A stretch of 64,000 nucleotides of DNA from Moringa oleifera (taxonomy: Eukaryota > Streptophyta > Magnoliopsida > Brassicales > Moringaceae). Below are positions 13,101-24,289 of this stretch, piece by piece. The stretch's first letter is position 1. Every line of letters begins with the position of its first letter. The DNA lies in assembly GCA_021397835.1 (NCBI GenBank), contig JAJFZO010000287.1:1056501-1120500 (forward strand), read 5' to 3'. Made by a program: the position numbers and the translations under genes. The notes beneath the pieces are model-generated. The model did not search any database and was not told where the DNA came from. It saw nothing but the letters and a program-made list of their open reading frames with translations.

Positions 13101-14784
13101 AATTTTAAATTTGTTGATTCTTAATTTAAAAGTTTAATTAATTGTTGTTGCTATGTTTATACCTTTGTTGCTTCATGTTTTTTCAAGTTTAATGTTAAAC
13201 ATTTCTAGCACAATGAATTGGATAGCTTACCTGGGAATCTCAACACCGTTCACACTTATACAGCTAATTCTAGAAGTTTTAAGGAGGTTAGACCATCCTT
13301 CCATTCTTATAAATACCTCAGTATGCATTTAATTTTAAGATAAAATTAACTCTTTTTTAATATTATGTTGTCAAATTCGTTATTAACTTGAACATCAAAA
13401 TGATGCTACCAGCCACTTCATGCTTATATATTTATTTTGCAAATCATCAATTCAGATTTCTCAATCTTATAAACGAAATCAAATTTTTCTCGAGATTTTC
13501 TCTCACTACTACTTGTAAGTATAACCGAGGGCTCTCTCTCTCTCTGTCTCTATCCATTTTTTTTAAGCAACAACATGTACTTTGCTTGAAATTAGATAAA
13601 TCTTTTACATTTAGAAGAGATCAAAGTTCATTGATTGTGTCGTGATGTGTGCATTATTGGTCTAAACCCAATAAAAAGCCTTGCCCATCTAATATGCCTG
13701 TTTAGAACAGACGGTCATGAGCCCATTTCATTTTTTTAGTCCTATCCAAAAGAAAATCTTCCAAAAATTGTGCAACACAAAAAAGAATCATTATCCAACA
13801 GTTGCTGAGCACATAACATTGCATTTTAGCAGCATCATATAGGTAATTTTATTTATCTGGTTGTTGTGGTGATGGTGATCAATCTCCCTTTATCGTTCCT
13901 CCCTCCCTTCCTCTTTTTATATTGTCTTCCTTTCTCATTAATCCCTCCTAACCACCCTTATCAGGTTTTCATGCTTCTTCCTTATTTTCTTGTGTGCTCC
14001 ATTCCATCTGCCTTGATCCTATCTCATCTCGTTTTCTTTGTTACTCCGTCACCGTTCTCATGTACCTCTGACCTTCGGTTGGTTTAAGACCGGCTGCAGC
14101 GTTCTGACACATTTGGGCTTCGGGCATGGGTCCATGATTCGCATCAATTACCCCCACCCAACACTGGTACATGGAGCATAGATGAAAAATCAAGAGTAAA
14201 TACCAACACAAGATGCTTTTGCTCGATAGTAAAAAATATCTTACCTAATTTTATTCACCAAAGGTAGCATGGCAATTTTATTTTTTTTTTATTTAACCTT
14301 ACTCGATCAGACACCCTGTGATATTTGCTATGTACTATTCAATCAAACACCATATACTGTATAACATAACCTTTTATTTAATAAGTTCTTCTATCTTCTT
14401 TTATCTTATTATTTTACTATCTCATCATATCTTGTTCATTTAATTTTAAAACGATAAATTAGCATAAAAAATGAGATTATATTGACATAACAACAATTAG
14501 CAAATATAATAACGAGTTTCCGTGTCGAGGGTCCAGTTAGCAGTTTCCTGCTTTTATCAAGTTCCTTGGAGGACAGCAACCATGTACCGCATAAAACAGT
14601 TGATACATTGATCATCAAAGAATTCTATTAAATACAATAGGAGAAAAACAAATAAACCTACAAAAATGTGAGATTCATGCTCAGAATTGTAAGCACAGGA
14701 TCATCCCAGCAGCTGATGTGTGAAAAAATATATAGATATCACACAAAAAACTTGTTGCAGTTGAAATTTGAAGATGTTACCTTC
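10111..14784. other. AT-rich intergenic region between the retroelement relic and EngA
   Basis: No gene recognised. It contains an (AT)n microsatellite at about 11189-11211, a 19-20 nt T run near 11639, another T run near 11900, a (TA)n/(TATG) stretch at about 13003-13031 and a CT repeat near 13531-13547. A pyrimidine-rich, less AT-rich stretch at 13860-14160 shows no homology that I recognise. The last several hundred bases before 14785 are probably the 3' untranslated region of the EngA gene, which is read from the other strand. Confidence 0.6.
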
Positions 14785-16037
14785 TTAAGCAAGGACATTC
14801 CTCTTGTCAGAAAATGTCCGTTCGACCTTTCTGCCAGCAGAGTGGCTGCTTTTACTATTGCCATCTACGGACATCCGAGTAACAGAGCGCTGCATGATCC
14901 GGATGGGAATCCCACCTAAGTCAAAGTCTTCCTTCAAAGATTTTGTTAAAAACCTGATGTCTGTATCTGATAGCTGTGTCTTCCCACTCATAAAGGCAAC
15001 AAAAGTGGGTGGTCGAGCTTTCACCTGTGTGAAGTACTTAATCTTAGGCTGTGCAGCCTGATCTTTCCAAGAATGCCTGCTCATAACCTGACCAAACACA
15101 ACACAGAACTTCATTGCCAAATAAGACACTTGCAGTTTTAGGACAGGGAAAAAGAAAAGGCAAAGGTCACTGACCTTACGCATCCAGCGATTGAGACGAG
15201 CAGTAGGTAACCTCAAACACCATTTTGTATATGTATTAATGACCTCACGCATGACAGCTATGCGGCCCCTTCCCTCTAATGCTGAAATGAACACAACTGG
15301 TATTCCAGTGACCTGCAGCAAAGCCATAGTTGTCATCACCAGAAGTCATTATATAGAACACCACATCATGAAACCCAGAAAGCCGATATTAATGCTTTCT
15401 ACACAAATTATGACAACAAAAAGCGACAGTCCACAAGGCCTACCACTTATGTGCTTGGTTGAACTAAGGAATTTTATCTCAAAGTAAATCAAAATTTCTT
15501 ATTCTAGTTAGTTATATCCAATCCTCTGAAAACTGGCAAATCCAGATACTCCCACCAGTTTGCGTCTTCGAGAACTTTATGACCAATCAAAACAGAGAAA
15601 TCTTCACCAGGAAGTGTGCCAAATGGCACTTCTCAGTGGATAGAAGCTATTGTGGTAAAGCCCCACTGAGGTCCCCAAAAAAAAAAAAAAAGAGTAGTTA
15701 ATAAATATCTTTTGCTAATCAATAAAGTAAAAGTAATAGTCTACTACCGGGTGGCTAATAAAAGCATAAACAGCTCTTGCTTTGTCCAAAGCAGTTCTAT
15801 TGTACCCCAACAAACTCTAATTCAAGCTCCAAAAGACTGTTCTTTAAACCATATTCTCTGCTAGAATCACCCATCTTTAACTTTCCACATTAATCTAAAG
15901 ACGTGGAACAATATAAATATTCTATCCCAGGTAAATCAAAGAAGAAGTGATTGAAAATCAGCAAATATCCCAGACTCAATGATGTAGATAAGTAGAACAA
16001 GTCAAGCAAAGGATCTGAAGCAGATAAAACACAAAAA

Positions 16038-16082
<45 letters not shown>

Positions 16083-19000
16083 TTTAAATTCTGCTACCCA
16101 ACATCAGTCTTGGACTAGTAGAATCATAGCAAGAGCAATCTACATACAGTTTTAAGGCTTTATCATTTCTGCATAAGAAGCGCTCTGAAGACTTCAAGCC
16201 ATGCACTTATCCTCTACAATTGCATCAGACTAAGCAGGTAGGGCACAAAAAGAGAGACCTGGAGAGACAGAGTGACAGACCTGGGGTAAAACTGTCTGAA
16301 TTTCTTCAGGAACAGCTTCCTTAACCTTCTCATATAATTCAGAATTCTTTCTCCCTCTTAGACAATCCATCTTGTTTACGATAACAACCAGACCACGCCC
16401 TTCTTCCACTGCCCGTCTTGCTATAACTACCTCTGCATGTGTCATACTACGTCTAGCTTTTGAAATCTGATATCATATGAACCATGTACATAGCACACAG
16501 ACACATTAAATGCATTAGGAAAAAAATTCAAATGCAATAACATTCAACATTAGATATCTGACAACTGACTCAAACACACCTAGGCAACAAGGAAGGCTTT
16601 TTCCAGAGTACATGGAGGTATACAACTTAAATTGACTCAAATTATTTTAACCTTTCGCATCTCATCAGAAAACTCAGACCGGATTTATCTCTATAACATG
16701 CCAACATCACTGCCATTATAAATACTGATAAGAACTTTGAACCACAACCTAAAAGCTAGCTATTGAAGTGAGGGATCCCAAAGCCTTATAACCTCCACGT
16801 AACTCCGCTACATGAAGCTCATACTTCATGGGATCGAATTCCGTACCTTGCAACCAGAACTCTAACAAAGACAGACAAGAAACTATGATTTATACACACC
16901 TCTTCTGCATCAAGGACCAAAGCAACTACATGAGCCCGCATCAGACTCTTCCTTGATTGCATGATGCTCAATGATGCTGGTCCTTTCTGCCGCTCTGTTC
17001 TCTGCAACCAGCCTGCAGTGTCGACCTGATGATAAACCACAAACATTACCAAATATACAATGATTTAATATAGATCACAGTTAAATTTAAAAGCAGCAAA
17101 ACGAATTTAACTTACAGATCAAACAAAAGAAATCCCAAACTAGTATTGGCAGACGGTACATCTGTTACCACAAATACGTCTGGTACAAATGATGTGCAGA
17201 TCTCACATTGATATTGAAAACACAATTAATATGCCATAGATGCAGGAAAGTTATATAATACGTATATATGTGTGAGTGTGCGCAAGCATTTGTACCTATG
17301 TGTGTTTCTGTGTCAACATTGTTAGTAAAGTGCCCCCAAAAAAAAAAAAACCAAATAAAGAAGACAGATAAAAAAGGCCGATGCATCTTCCAATAAACGA
17401 AAAAAGAAAATGAAAAGTAAGGACTTAAATCACAGTCCATAGTTAAGTAATGGGAAGATTAGCTGGTTAGGAATTGAAGAACAATGGGTCTGTCAGATTA
17501 TGTTGTTAGATATAAACAGAAGACACAGAAGAAGAGGGAAACAGGAAAGCAAAGGAAATCAACCTTGAGTGTTTAGATATCTGATTTATCTTCATATTGT
17601 ATCCCACTTTCTCAATGGGAAAATTAAAAAGAAAATAAAAGAAAAATGAATTTCATGCTAACATCAAAGGACTTAAAATTTTAAAAATTTTAAAAAAGAG
17701 AGAAATAATGCATTTTTCATTAGGAAATGGTGCTGCAATATTATAAGCTTGAAAAAGGAGCAAGTAAAGCATGCAAAGATAATGTATACCAAATATACAG
17801 TTCTCCCCTGAAATTGAAACTGCGCTCTCACAGCATCTCTAGTCAAACCAGCCTCTGGACCCACCAGAACACGCTCTTCTTGCAACAGTGTGTTGAGCAA
17901 TGTTGATTTCCCAACATTTGGCCTCCCTACAATAGCTAGCTGTAATGGCAATTTAGACTCATCAACCTCAGCACTGCTGTCAGCCTGACTAGAGGGATTG
18001 CCTTCAGTGCGGTTATCTAGAATAACCAAAAGGCAAATCAACGTCAGAGTGAGAGAAAAAATAAGACCACAATGCTCATGTCCTAGACAAAACAGAACAA
18101 ATTAACCCATTTATGAACAAATATGTAAAGGTTACACCTCATAACTTTACTGTGACAAAAGATAATTCTCACAATGTGTATCTTATGGTTTAATTAATTT
18201 ACTAAACACATTCACCAGCAGCAAAATATTTACATGGTAAGTTTTCTACCACACCCCCTCCTCCCCCCCCAAAAAAAAAAAGAAAAAGAAAAAGAAACAA
18301 AATCAACAAACATACAGTCACAAAATCTGCAACACAATTTTTTTTTTCTGACAAATAATAAATGTTGCAAGACAAATGAATCCTTTCTTTTATATAGGCA
18401 TATTTGCCCATAAAACTATAATTTTGAATGCTTATTAAACTGGAAGCTCATCGCATATTGCAGAAAGAAACAGAAGTGCATGCAGAGCTACCCAAAATAA
18501 ATCATTCAAAAAAGTACCCAATATACAGGAACAGAAAAGCCTTATTAAAAAATAGAAAAAGAAAAAGCAGCCTTACTGCATCATTTTTTGTTTTCTTTCA
18601 CTAGTGTTAGAGATTAGAATAAGAAGAATCGTAGAACAGAGAGAAAGTGATGGAAGAATAAGAGGAAAAGAGACAAAGCAAAAGATCGAAGGAGAAGAAT
18701 AGGGTGAACTTGGAGAAAGAAGCCACGAGCAGAATAGAGAAAGAGATCAAGAAACAGAATGGAAGATAGGGAGAGGAAAGCAAATGAGAACTGAGGAGAA
18801 GGAAGTTATTCAAATCCAGTATCATTTATTCCAATACACAACGTGTCTTCAGGCCCTAAACAGACCATAACCAGACCCCAAACAAAGGAAAGAATTTACA
18901 GTGCACCAAGCACATAAGATGATAGTAATTCTTATCTGTCCACCACAGTGACAATTGAAATAGTTAAAAGCATGCTATCCTTCTCATACAGCTTGGTGAA

Positions 19001-21125
19001 TCTTTAGAAGCAGTGTTTTTAAATTGACAGTTGCAGTCCTCCTGTCATCACCATCTAGAACATAAAAAGCTCCATGATAAATCAGGAAACAAGCCTCTCC
19101 ATTTCCATATCAAATATCTAAATCTTAAATCATGTCTAGTAAGTTAGCTTGTTAACTTTCAACTGTAAATCCTGTAAAGTAGAAACCAACAAATCTATTT
19201 TTCTGTCAAACACATCATTAGATGAACTTCCATTACAATACAGTTACTACTTCATTAAATTAGTGTATCCAAGTAGGTAGATGTACAAAAACAGAGGCAA
19301 GTAGAACCACTCATGATGGGAAACACAGATACTTTCAGTGCACTGGAAAAATAATAATAAAATAAAATCCACCCAAAGAGCAGACTCTCACCACTTAAAA
19401 CTTTGAGCACATAATCCTCAAGAAGTGGCCTAAGAGCTTCATAAAGTGCCGGCATACCAAGTCCAGTCTCAGCAGATATGGCAATAGGCTCTCCAAATCC
19501 TAACGTATGAGCCTCATAAGCAACCTCAGAAAAAGAGCCCATACCTTCATAAAGTGATTCAGATTTGTTCATGGCCACTATAGGCTTAATTTCTGGTGCA
19601 TGCCTGCGCAGCCACTTTCCAACCTCCATATCCAAAGGATGAAGTCCAGTTCTAGGGCAAGAACAAGAAATTTGAACTTACATCTAGAAAGAAGAAAGGA
19701 CACCAAATAACAGGCAACAGCACTCATACAATGGTATAGCACAAAATTTCAGAGAAATGAAGTCCTGGAACCAGACAGGATGATATGAGTTTCTTTTATC
19801 TGGTTCCCTCTTACTTTTCCTTTTTCTTTTGTGTGTGGGGGGAAGGGAGATTCTATTTGTAATTCATATTTAATGTATTGACTTTTTATAATATATCTCC
19901 AGAATTACAACTCCAAATAATTACTAGGTGAATGTTGGGAATAGGTAAATATCAGTATGAATATTCATTGTCCAAAAGACATGCAAGAATCCGGTTTTGA
20001 TAAAATTCCACGTTTCCAACAGACCTCACATCAATCAGGAAAATTGCAAACTGAGTCCTTGCAAGCACATTGGCAGTCATTGCAGTAGTTCTGCCAAGAA
20101 TAGACCCTGAAGATGCTTCTGTTTCTAAACCAGCAGAGTCCAATACCCTAAACCGCAAATCACCTAACTTAGCAATGCCTTCTCTTATGTCCCTAGTAAC
20201 ATGATCATCTGGTGTGTTGTACACAAGAGCCTCCCTCCTCCGAATCAACCTAAAGAATATTAAAATGAAGAAAGGAGACAAAAAAAAAATTATATCAAAG
20301 CCTAAAGTAGACTTCCTTGGAACATTCATGCAACATAAGAGTGAAACAAACCGGTTAAACTTTTTCTGAATAGTGAAACTAACCGGTTAAACAAAGCTGA
20401 CTTGCCCACATTTGGGCGACCAATAATCATTATAGTGGGCAACAGGTTCATATCAAGTTTGGTGAAATCAATTGGTTTACTGTACACCACCTTGGCTTTC
20501 TTGTCATCTACAACCTCAATTTCAGAATCAACACCAGACATCTCCACATAATTACTTCCACCATCACTTGAACCACAATCAGAATCCAAAAATTTATTTT
20601 CATATACTGAACAGAATCCTCTGGTAGTTTGAAGTATACTGGTACTAAGATTCAAGCATGAGAATGAAATAGTACACGGTTCACAACCCAGATGAGCAAT
20701 TCCATATCTATTAGCAATGATAGCACCAGAACACGAGCCTGAGAAACAAATTTCACCCATCACCAATACAGAAATTTATAATGACCACCATTACCCAAAC
20801 TAAGTTGTATATATCTAGCACATGATCTTGTAATAGTAATGAAGAGAAAGTGACTGCTACCTGAAAATGAAAGTTCCCAATGGAAGTTGAAAATGACCTT
20901 TGATTATCTCAAAAATTATGTTTTCCTCTAGCAAATTGATTCTAGTATTAGAGAGCAGAAGCAACCTTTACCTGAAATTGAAATATTGAGGCTCCGATTG
21001 TAGAAGTTGCGGACTGAGTTGTTGCTGTGTGTATGGGTTTTTAGGGAAGACGTGCTTCTATGCAGGAATCCGATACCAAAATGTTTCCTTCGAGCCAAAA
21101 GGGCCCTTACCAATGATGGAGACAT
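14785..21125 (-). CDS. EngA: Double-GTPase Der/EngA, organellar type, nine exons
   Basis: Ribosome-assembly GTPase with two G domains and a KH-like C-terminus. In bacteria Der/EngA matures the 50S subunit; the plant homologue acts in chloroplasts. Exons on minus: 21125-20972, 20738-20384, 20249-20025, 19651-19392, 18016-17790, 17025-16900, 16466-16281, 15312-15175, 15087-14785. Each phase closes exactly, giving 657 aa. Residues 1 to about 140 are Ser/Arg-rich without domains, fitting a transit peptide plus linker. Domain 1: GRPNVGKS 158-165, DSAG 207-210, NKSE 273-276, SAETG. Domain 2: GRPNVGKS 362-369, DTAGW 409-413, NKMD 480-483, SALEG 521-525. The C-terminal 100 residues carry the GIPIRI strand of the KH-like domain. 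Exons 1 and 2 are joined by frame and splice sites alone. Length fits my memory of Arabidopsis At3g12080 (EMB2738). Intron 2 has a duplicated donor (see findings). Confidence 0.95.
16039..16081. repeat. Compound (TA)n-(CA)n microsatellite in an EngA intron
   Basis: Alternating TA dinucleotides run into CA dinucleotides, with one ACA interruption near 16051. It lies inside the 968 bp intron between exons 7 and 8 of the EngA gene, so length changes should not touch coding sequence. Confidence 0.9.
18607..18810. repeat. Purine-rich tract in an EngA intron
   Basis: About 200 bases of nearly unbroken purines on the plus strand (AGA/GAA/GGA words), lying in the 1375 bp fourth intron of EngA. On the transcribed strand this is a long pyrimidine tract. 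It resembles the purine tract at about 48525-48660 in intron 2 of the STICHEL-like gene in composition and in the GTTATTCA-type sequence that follows each. Confidence 0.6.
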
Positions 21126-21281
21126 GGCAGCTCAATGATTTGCTTCCAACAATGCATACACATATACTTACAGTCCCTCTTCATAAATACATGGGCATAT
21201 ACTGGTGTCCATAAAGATGTTTGTATATCTAACTGCAAAGTAAAAGGAGATGATCTTTGCAGACAAATGAAGATCAGGCTA

Positions 21282-21295
21282 AAACCCTAAACCCT
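21282..21295. promoter_or_regulatory. Telo-box repeats upstream of EngA
   Basis: AAACCCTAAACCCT lies about 157 bases upstream of the EngA start codon (gene on minus). Telo-boxes of this form are known in plant promoters of genes for translation and ribosome biogenesis, usually near the transcription start, and act in either orientation. The position fits; function is inferred. Confidence 0.55.
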
Positions 21296-21359
21296 CTTGT
21301 TAGATTCACACATAACAGAAGGATAAGCCAACTATCTTGCTAATAAGAAAAACGAGACA

Positions 21360-21623
21360 CTAATAACGTCCAGAGTTAATCAAGTAATCGATATCAGTAA
21401 TCAAGTAGTCGAGGTCAGTACAGCCGGAAGAAATTAACCAAGCCAATATACAGAAACCGATTAAGCAAACTACGGCTACCAGAAGAACGGCATCTTTTTT
21501 CAACAGGACAGTTGCCAGAGGCCAATTCTCAATAATGATGAGTACGACAGAAAACAAGGCCAGAGAGACACTGAAAGGCTTGAATGAACAGGTAGGGTCA
21601 GAAGGACTGGACCTATATGTCAC
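21360..21623 (-). CDS. Uncertain small hydrophobic protein, 87 aa
   Basis: An ATG-initiated frame with two hydrophobic stretches, roughly residues 18-32 and 45-64, the second ending in LIGFCILAWLISSG, which would suit a small membrane protein. Its last part (DYLITDIDYLINSG) comes from a perfect-spaced 21 bp direct repeat at 21378-21398 and 21399-21419. I recognise no family. It lies about 235 bp upstream of the EngA start on the same strand, so it may simply be EngA promoter or leader sequence. Low confidence that it is translated. Confidence 0.2.
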   Translation of the reverse strand: MTYRSSPSDPTCSFKPFSVSLALFSVVLIIIENWPLATVLLKKDAVLLVAVVCLIGFCILAWLISSGCTDLDYLITDIDYLINSGRY

Positions 21624-21664
21624 TGTGCTACAAAGGCGCCATAGAAGGGCACAGATATCACATG

Positions 21665-21910
21665 GTTAATGTTTTGAAACCCAGTGGTTTAAATACTAAA
21701 CCGGACCGGATGGTCCTGCCGCTTTAACCGAAAATTAGTTAACCTTCCGGTTCGATCTAGTCTTTACTCTTTTCAAGTGACATTGAAAAGAGTGCATTTT
21801 AGTACAGCCCGGTCTATACCACTGTAACCAAACCGGCCACTTCCTGTAAAAAATAGAACCGATAAACCGGTTCAAAGTTGAACAAAGCATTCTAAAACTC
21901 AAAGCTAAGG
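21665..21910. mobile_element. CCGG-rich dispersed repeat, possibly a MITE
   Basis: Dense in ACCGG/CCGGT words (AAACCGGACCGG, TTCCGGTTCGA, AAACCGGCC, AAACCGGTTC) in otherwise AT-rich DNA. The left edge reads GTTTTGAAAC...GGTTTAAA, and the reverse complement of the right edge reads GTTTTAGAAT...GAACCGGTTTA, so the ends look like weak terminal inverted repeats. Repeats with this CCGGTT style are common in plant genomes. No coding content. Confidence 0.45.
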
Positions 21911-21959
21911 CCATAGGAAAAACAAGAACGATCAAAATCTTTTGTTATTGAGCTTAAAA

Positions 21960-23230
21960 AAATATTTTGATAATTTAATATATTAATATAAAAATAAATA
22001 ATTAAAATTTAATCATCAATTTTTATTAAATTATGTTATTATTTTATAAAAAGTTTAACACAACTTAGATCAGTTAATAATTTATATTCAAAAAAATTAA
22101 AATGTAAGTATTTATCTTGTGATTTTATTTTCATTTTTAAAGTATTTTTTAAAAAACTTTTAATTTATCAAATAGATCTAAACCATTAATATCAAATAAT
22201 TAATCTTATTTTAAAAAAATTCAAGAATGTAGCAATATTAATTTTTTTCAAATCAAAATCACCAAAGCATCTAAATTTTTCTAAATTATAGAAAAACCAA
22301 AAGATATTCATTTCATGAGCTACTAAAATAAATTGCATATGAGAGTCTTTTTTTTTTTTTGTTATTTTTAAAAAACCAAAAAATTTAAAATTAAATTAAA
22401 ATTTCAAATATATATATATATATAAAAAGATTAATAATATTGTTGTTATATTTCATGCAATTGATAATATCTTAAAAAATATAAATAAAATAAAATAACA
22501 TAAACTCAAAATAGAATAAATGAATTGTCAATTTTATGGAGCTCATTTAATTGTTACTCCAATATAATAAATAAATCATATTAAAAAACTTAAATTGAAA
22601 GTGAATCCTATTTTAAAACAATCAAATAATATTTATTAATTTTTAAAATAATTATTAATTTTTTAATAAAAACTAAGTGAGACCCATTTAAAATTAGGCA
22701 AACACTTAAGTAGTCTCCCCTTGAGCTGTTTCTTGTAATGCATGCACTTGAACTCTACATTTTACGCAATAAAGACATATCTTATAGTTTATAACTTTTG
22801 GGCTTGCTCTAAATTATTTTTTATGTACTCATTCAAAAGCAAAATGCAAATGAAATCGAGCCACAACATTCGTGCTGCCATGAGGGGCACCTTGCTATCT
22901 CATGGAAGATTTCTTTTTAATTGTCACTGCTGCTTGCTAATTTTGTGGGAATGTCACCCTAAGTATTCAGGTTTTAAGAAACTCATTGGAAATCTGCTTT
23001 TAAAAACTAAGGAGATTTTTTGCTATTTGCCAGTATTGCTCCATGCATGTATTCTAAGCTTCATCCTCCCCTTAAATTTGCTTTGTGATCAACCACATGT
23101 CACTCTGAATAATAATCAATTCTAATACTTTCAGTGACATCAAACTTAGTAATTATTACTTCGTGTTTAGGCTTACAAGTCTAGCTTAAGGGCGTAAGTC
23201 TTATCGATTGTGTTGGACTTTCAAACATAA
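21960..23230. other. Gene-free AT-rich stretch
   Basis: Very AT-rich to about 22700, with a T run near 22350 and a (TA)n stretch near 22410. The less AT-rich part from 22740 to 23230 abuts the retroelement relic and may be its downstream part, but I could not recognise integrase motifs in it. Confidence 0.5.
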
Positions 23231-23234
23231 TTCT

Positions 23235-23770
23235 CACATTTTAACCTTTAGGATTTGACGCTCCGTCGACATCATTATTCTGTTTGTCAGGAAGGACGGT
23301 ACATTTTGCCGTAAAGTTGATGAGCCCTTGCATTTTGATCGCCATGCAAGGTTTGTAGCTTATATTATGCTTCTTGAGCCCCAGTATCCACTTTGTTATT
23401 ATCCTTAATACATTGATATGTCTCAACATTTCGCTCAAGGGCTATTCAATAAGTATAACGAGGGATTCACCTAAAAGTATAGGCATAACTTTTGGGTGTT
23501 GACTAAGAAAGCATACACTGGCATCTTTAGTCAGGTGTAGAGCTCATCTGGCTCATGCAAAACCTTGCTAATGTAGTATACAAGTCTATGTATAATGTGA
23601 CATAACCCTATGAGAACTACATTGATGGCCTCAAGTGCGATAGTCAAATAAAGATCTAATGTTTCACCATTATCTAGCTTTGTTAGTAGGGGCAACATGC
23701 CAAGATACCCCTTCAGTTAATCAAATGCAACTTCATAATAGTTAAGGACCCAAATTAAATGTTTAGGTTT
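23235..23770 (-). mobile_element. Decayed Ty3/gypsy pol fragment (RT to RNase H)
   Basis: Read on minus from about 23770 down. It shows GYLGMLPLLTKL, then LDLYLTIALEAINVVL, a YYISKVLHE block, then (23438-23241) ILRI--ITKWILGLKKHNISYKP and AIKMQGLINFTAK, and last VDGASNPKG. This order matches the end of reverse transcriptase, RNase H (with the TKW-EL-EFDI-Y-PR-AIKGQ-LADF signature) and the second RNase H-like start (VDG(A/S)SN) of plant Ty3/gypsy elements. Several stops interrupt it. It is on the same strand as the relic at 8.5-10.1 kb but upstream of it in transcript sense, so it is a separate insertion. Confidence 0.8.
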
Positions 23771-24289
23771 TTTCTAATAGTTTAAAGAAGGCAAGGCAAC
23801 GCTTTTATAGTTTAACTGCTTAAGGCTAAAAAGTTAAGTGACGGAGTAAATACATGAAAAATGCAAACTGAGTCTATTAAGGTCACAAATGGGTTAGATA
23901 TAAGAATTAATTCACATCAAGTCATAAGTTCTCAAATATTCTAATATTTGACATAATAGAAATAAGATCTGTGCAAATTAATGAGCGTCAAATTATAAAT
24001 TCTTCAAATATTTTAAAATGTAAAAAAGCAAATCAAATAGTGTAAAAAAAAATTATTTAGCCAACACCATCAGAATACAAGCAGAAGTCATAATGTTCAT
24101 CAAATAACTAATTTTAATAGAGAAATAAAAGCTAAGTCAAGTAACACATATTAGAAATAATAGCATTCAGACTAGGCATGAGAAATAATAGCTATTCAAG
24201 GACCAACAATAGGAGTTATTACAATAATAGCATCAATGACACTAGTGGAGGGGAGTGAGATCATCTGTTGATGATTTCTATTTATTTTT

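Noticed and set aside
13866..14087. 73-aa hydrophobic frame in a pyrimidine-rich stretch
   Set aside because: Leu/Pro/Phe-rich content is what any CT-rich sequence encodes; no conserved motif or transcript signal seen.
17165..17440. 91-aa frame on minus within the EngA gene
   Set aside because: It lies wholly inside intron 5 of EngA; frames on both sides join without it.
22742..23125. 127-aa frame on plus
   Set aside because: It runs next to and against a minus-strand Ty3/gypsy relic and shows no domain; most likely chance.
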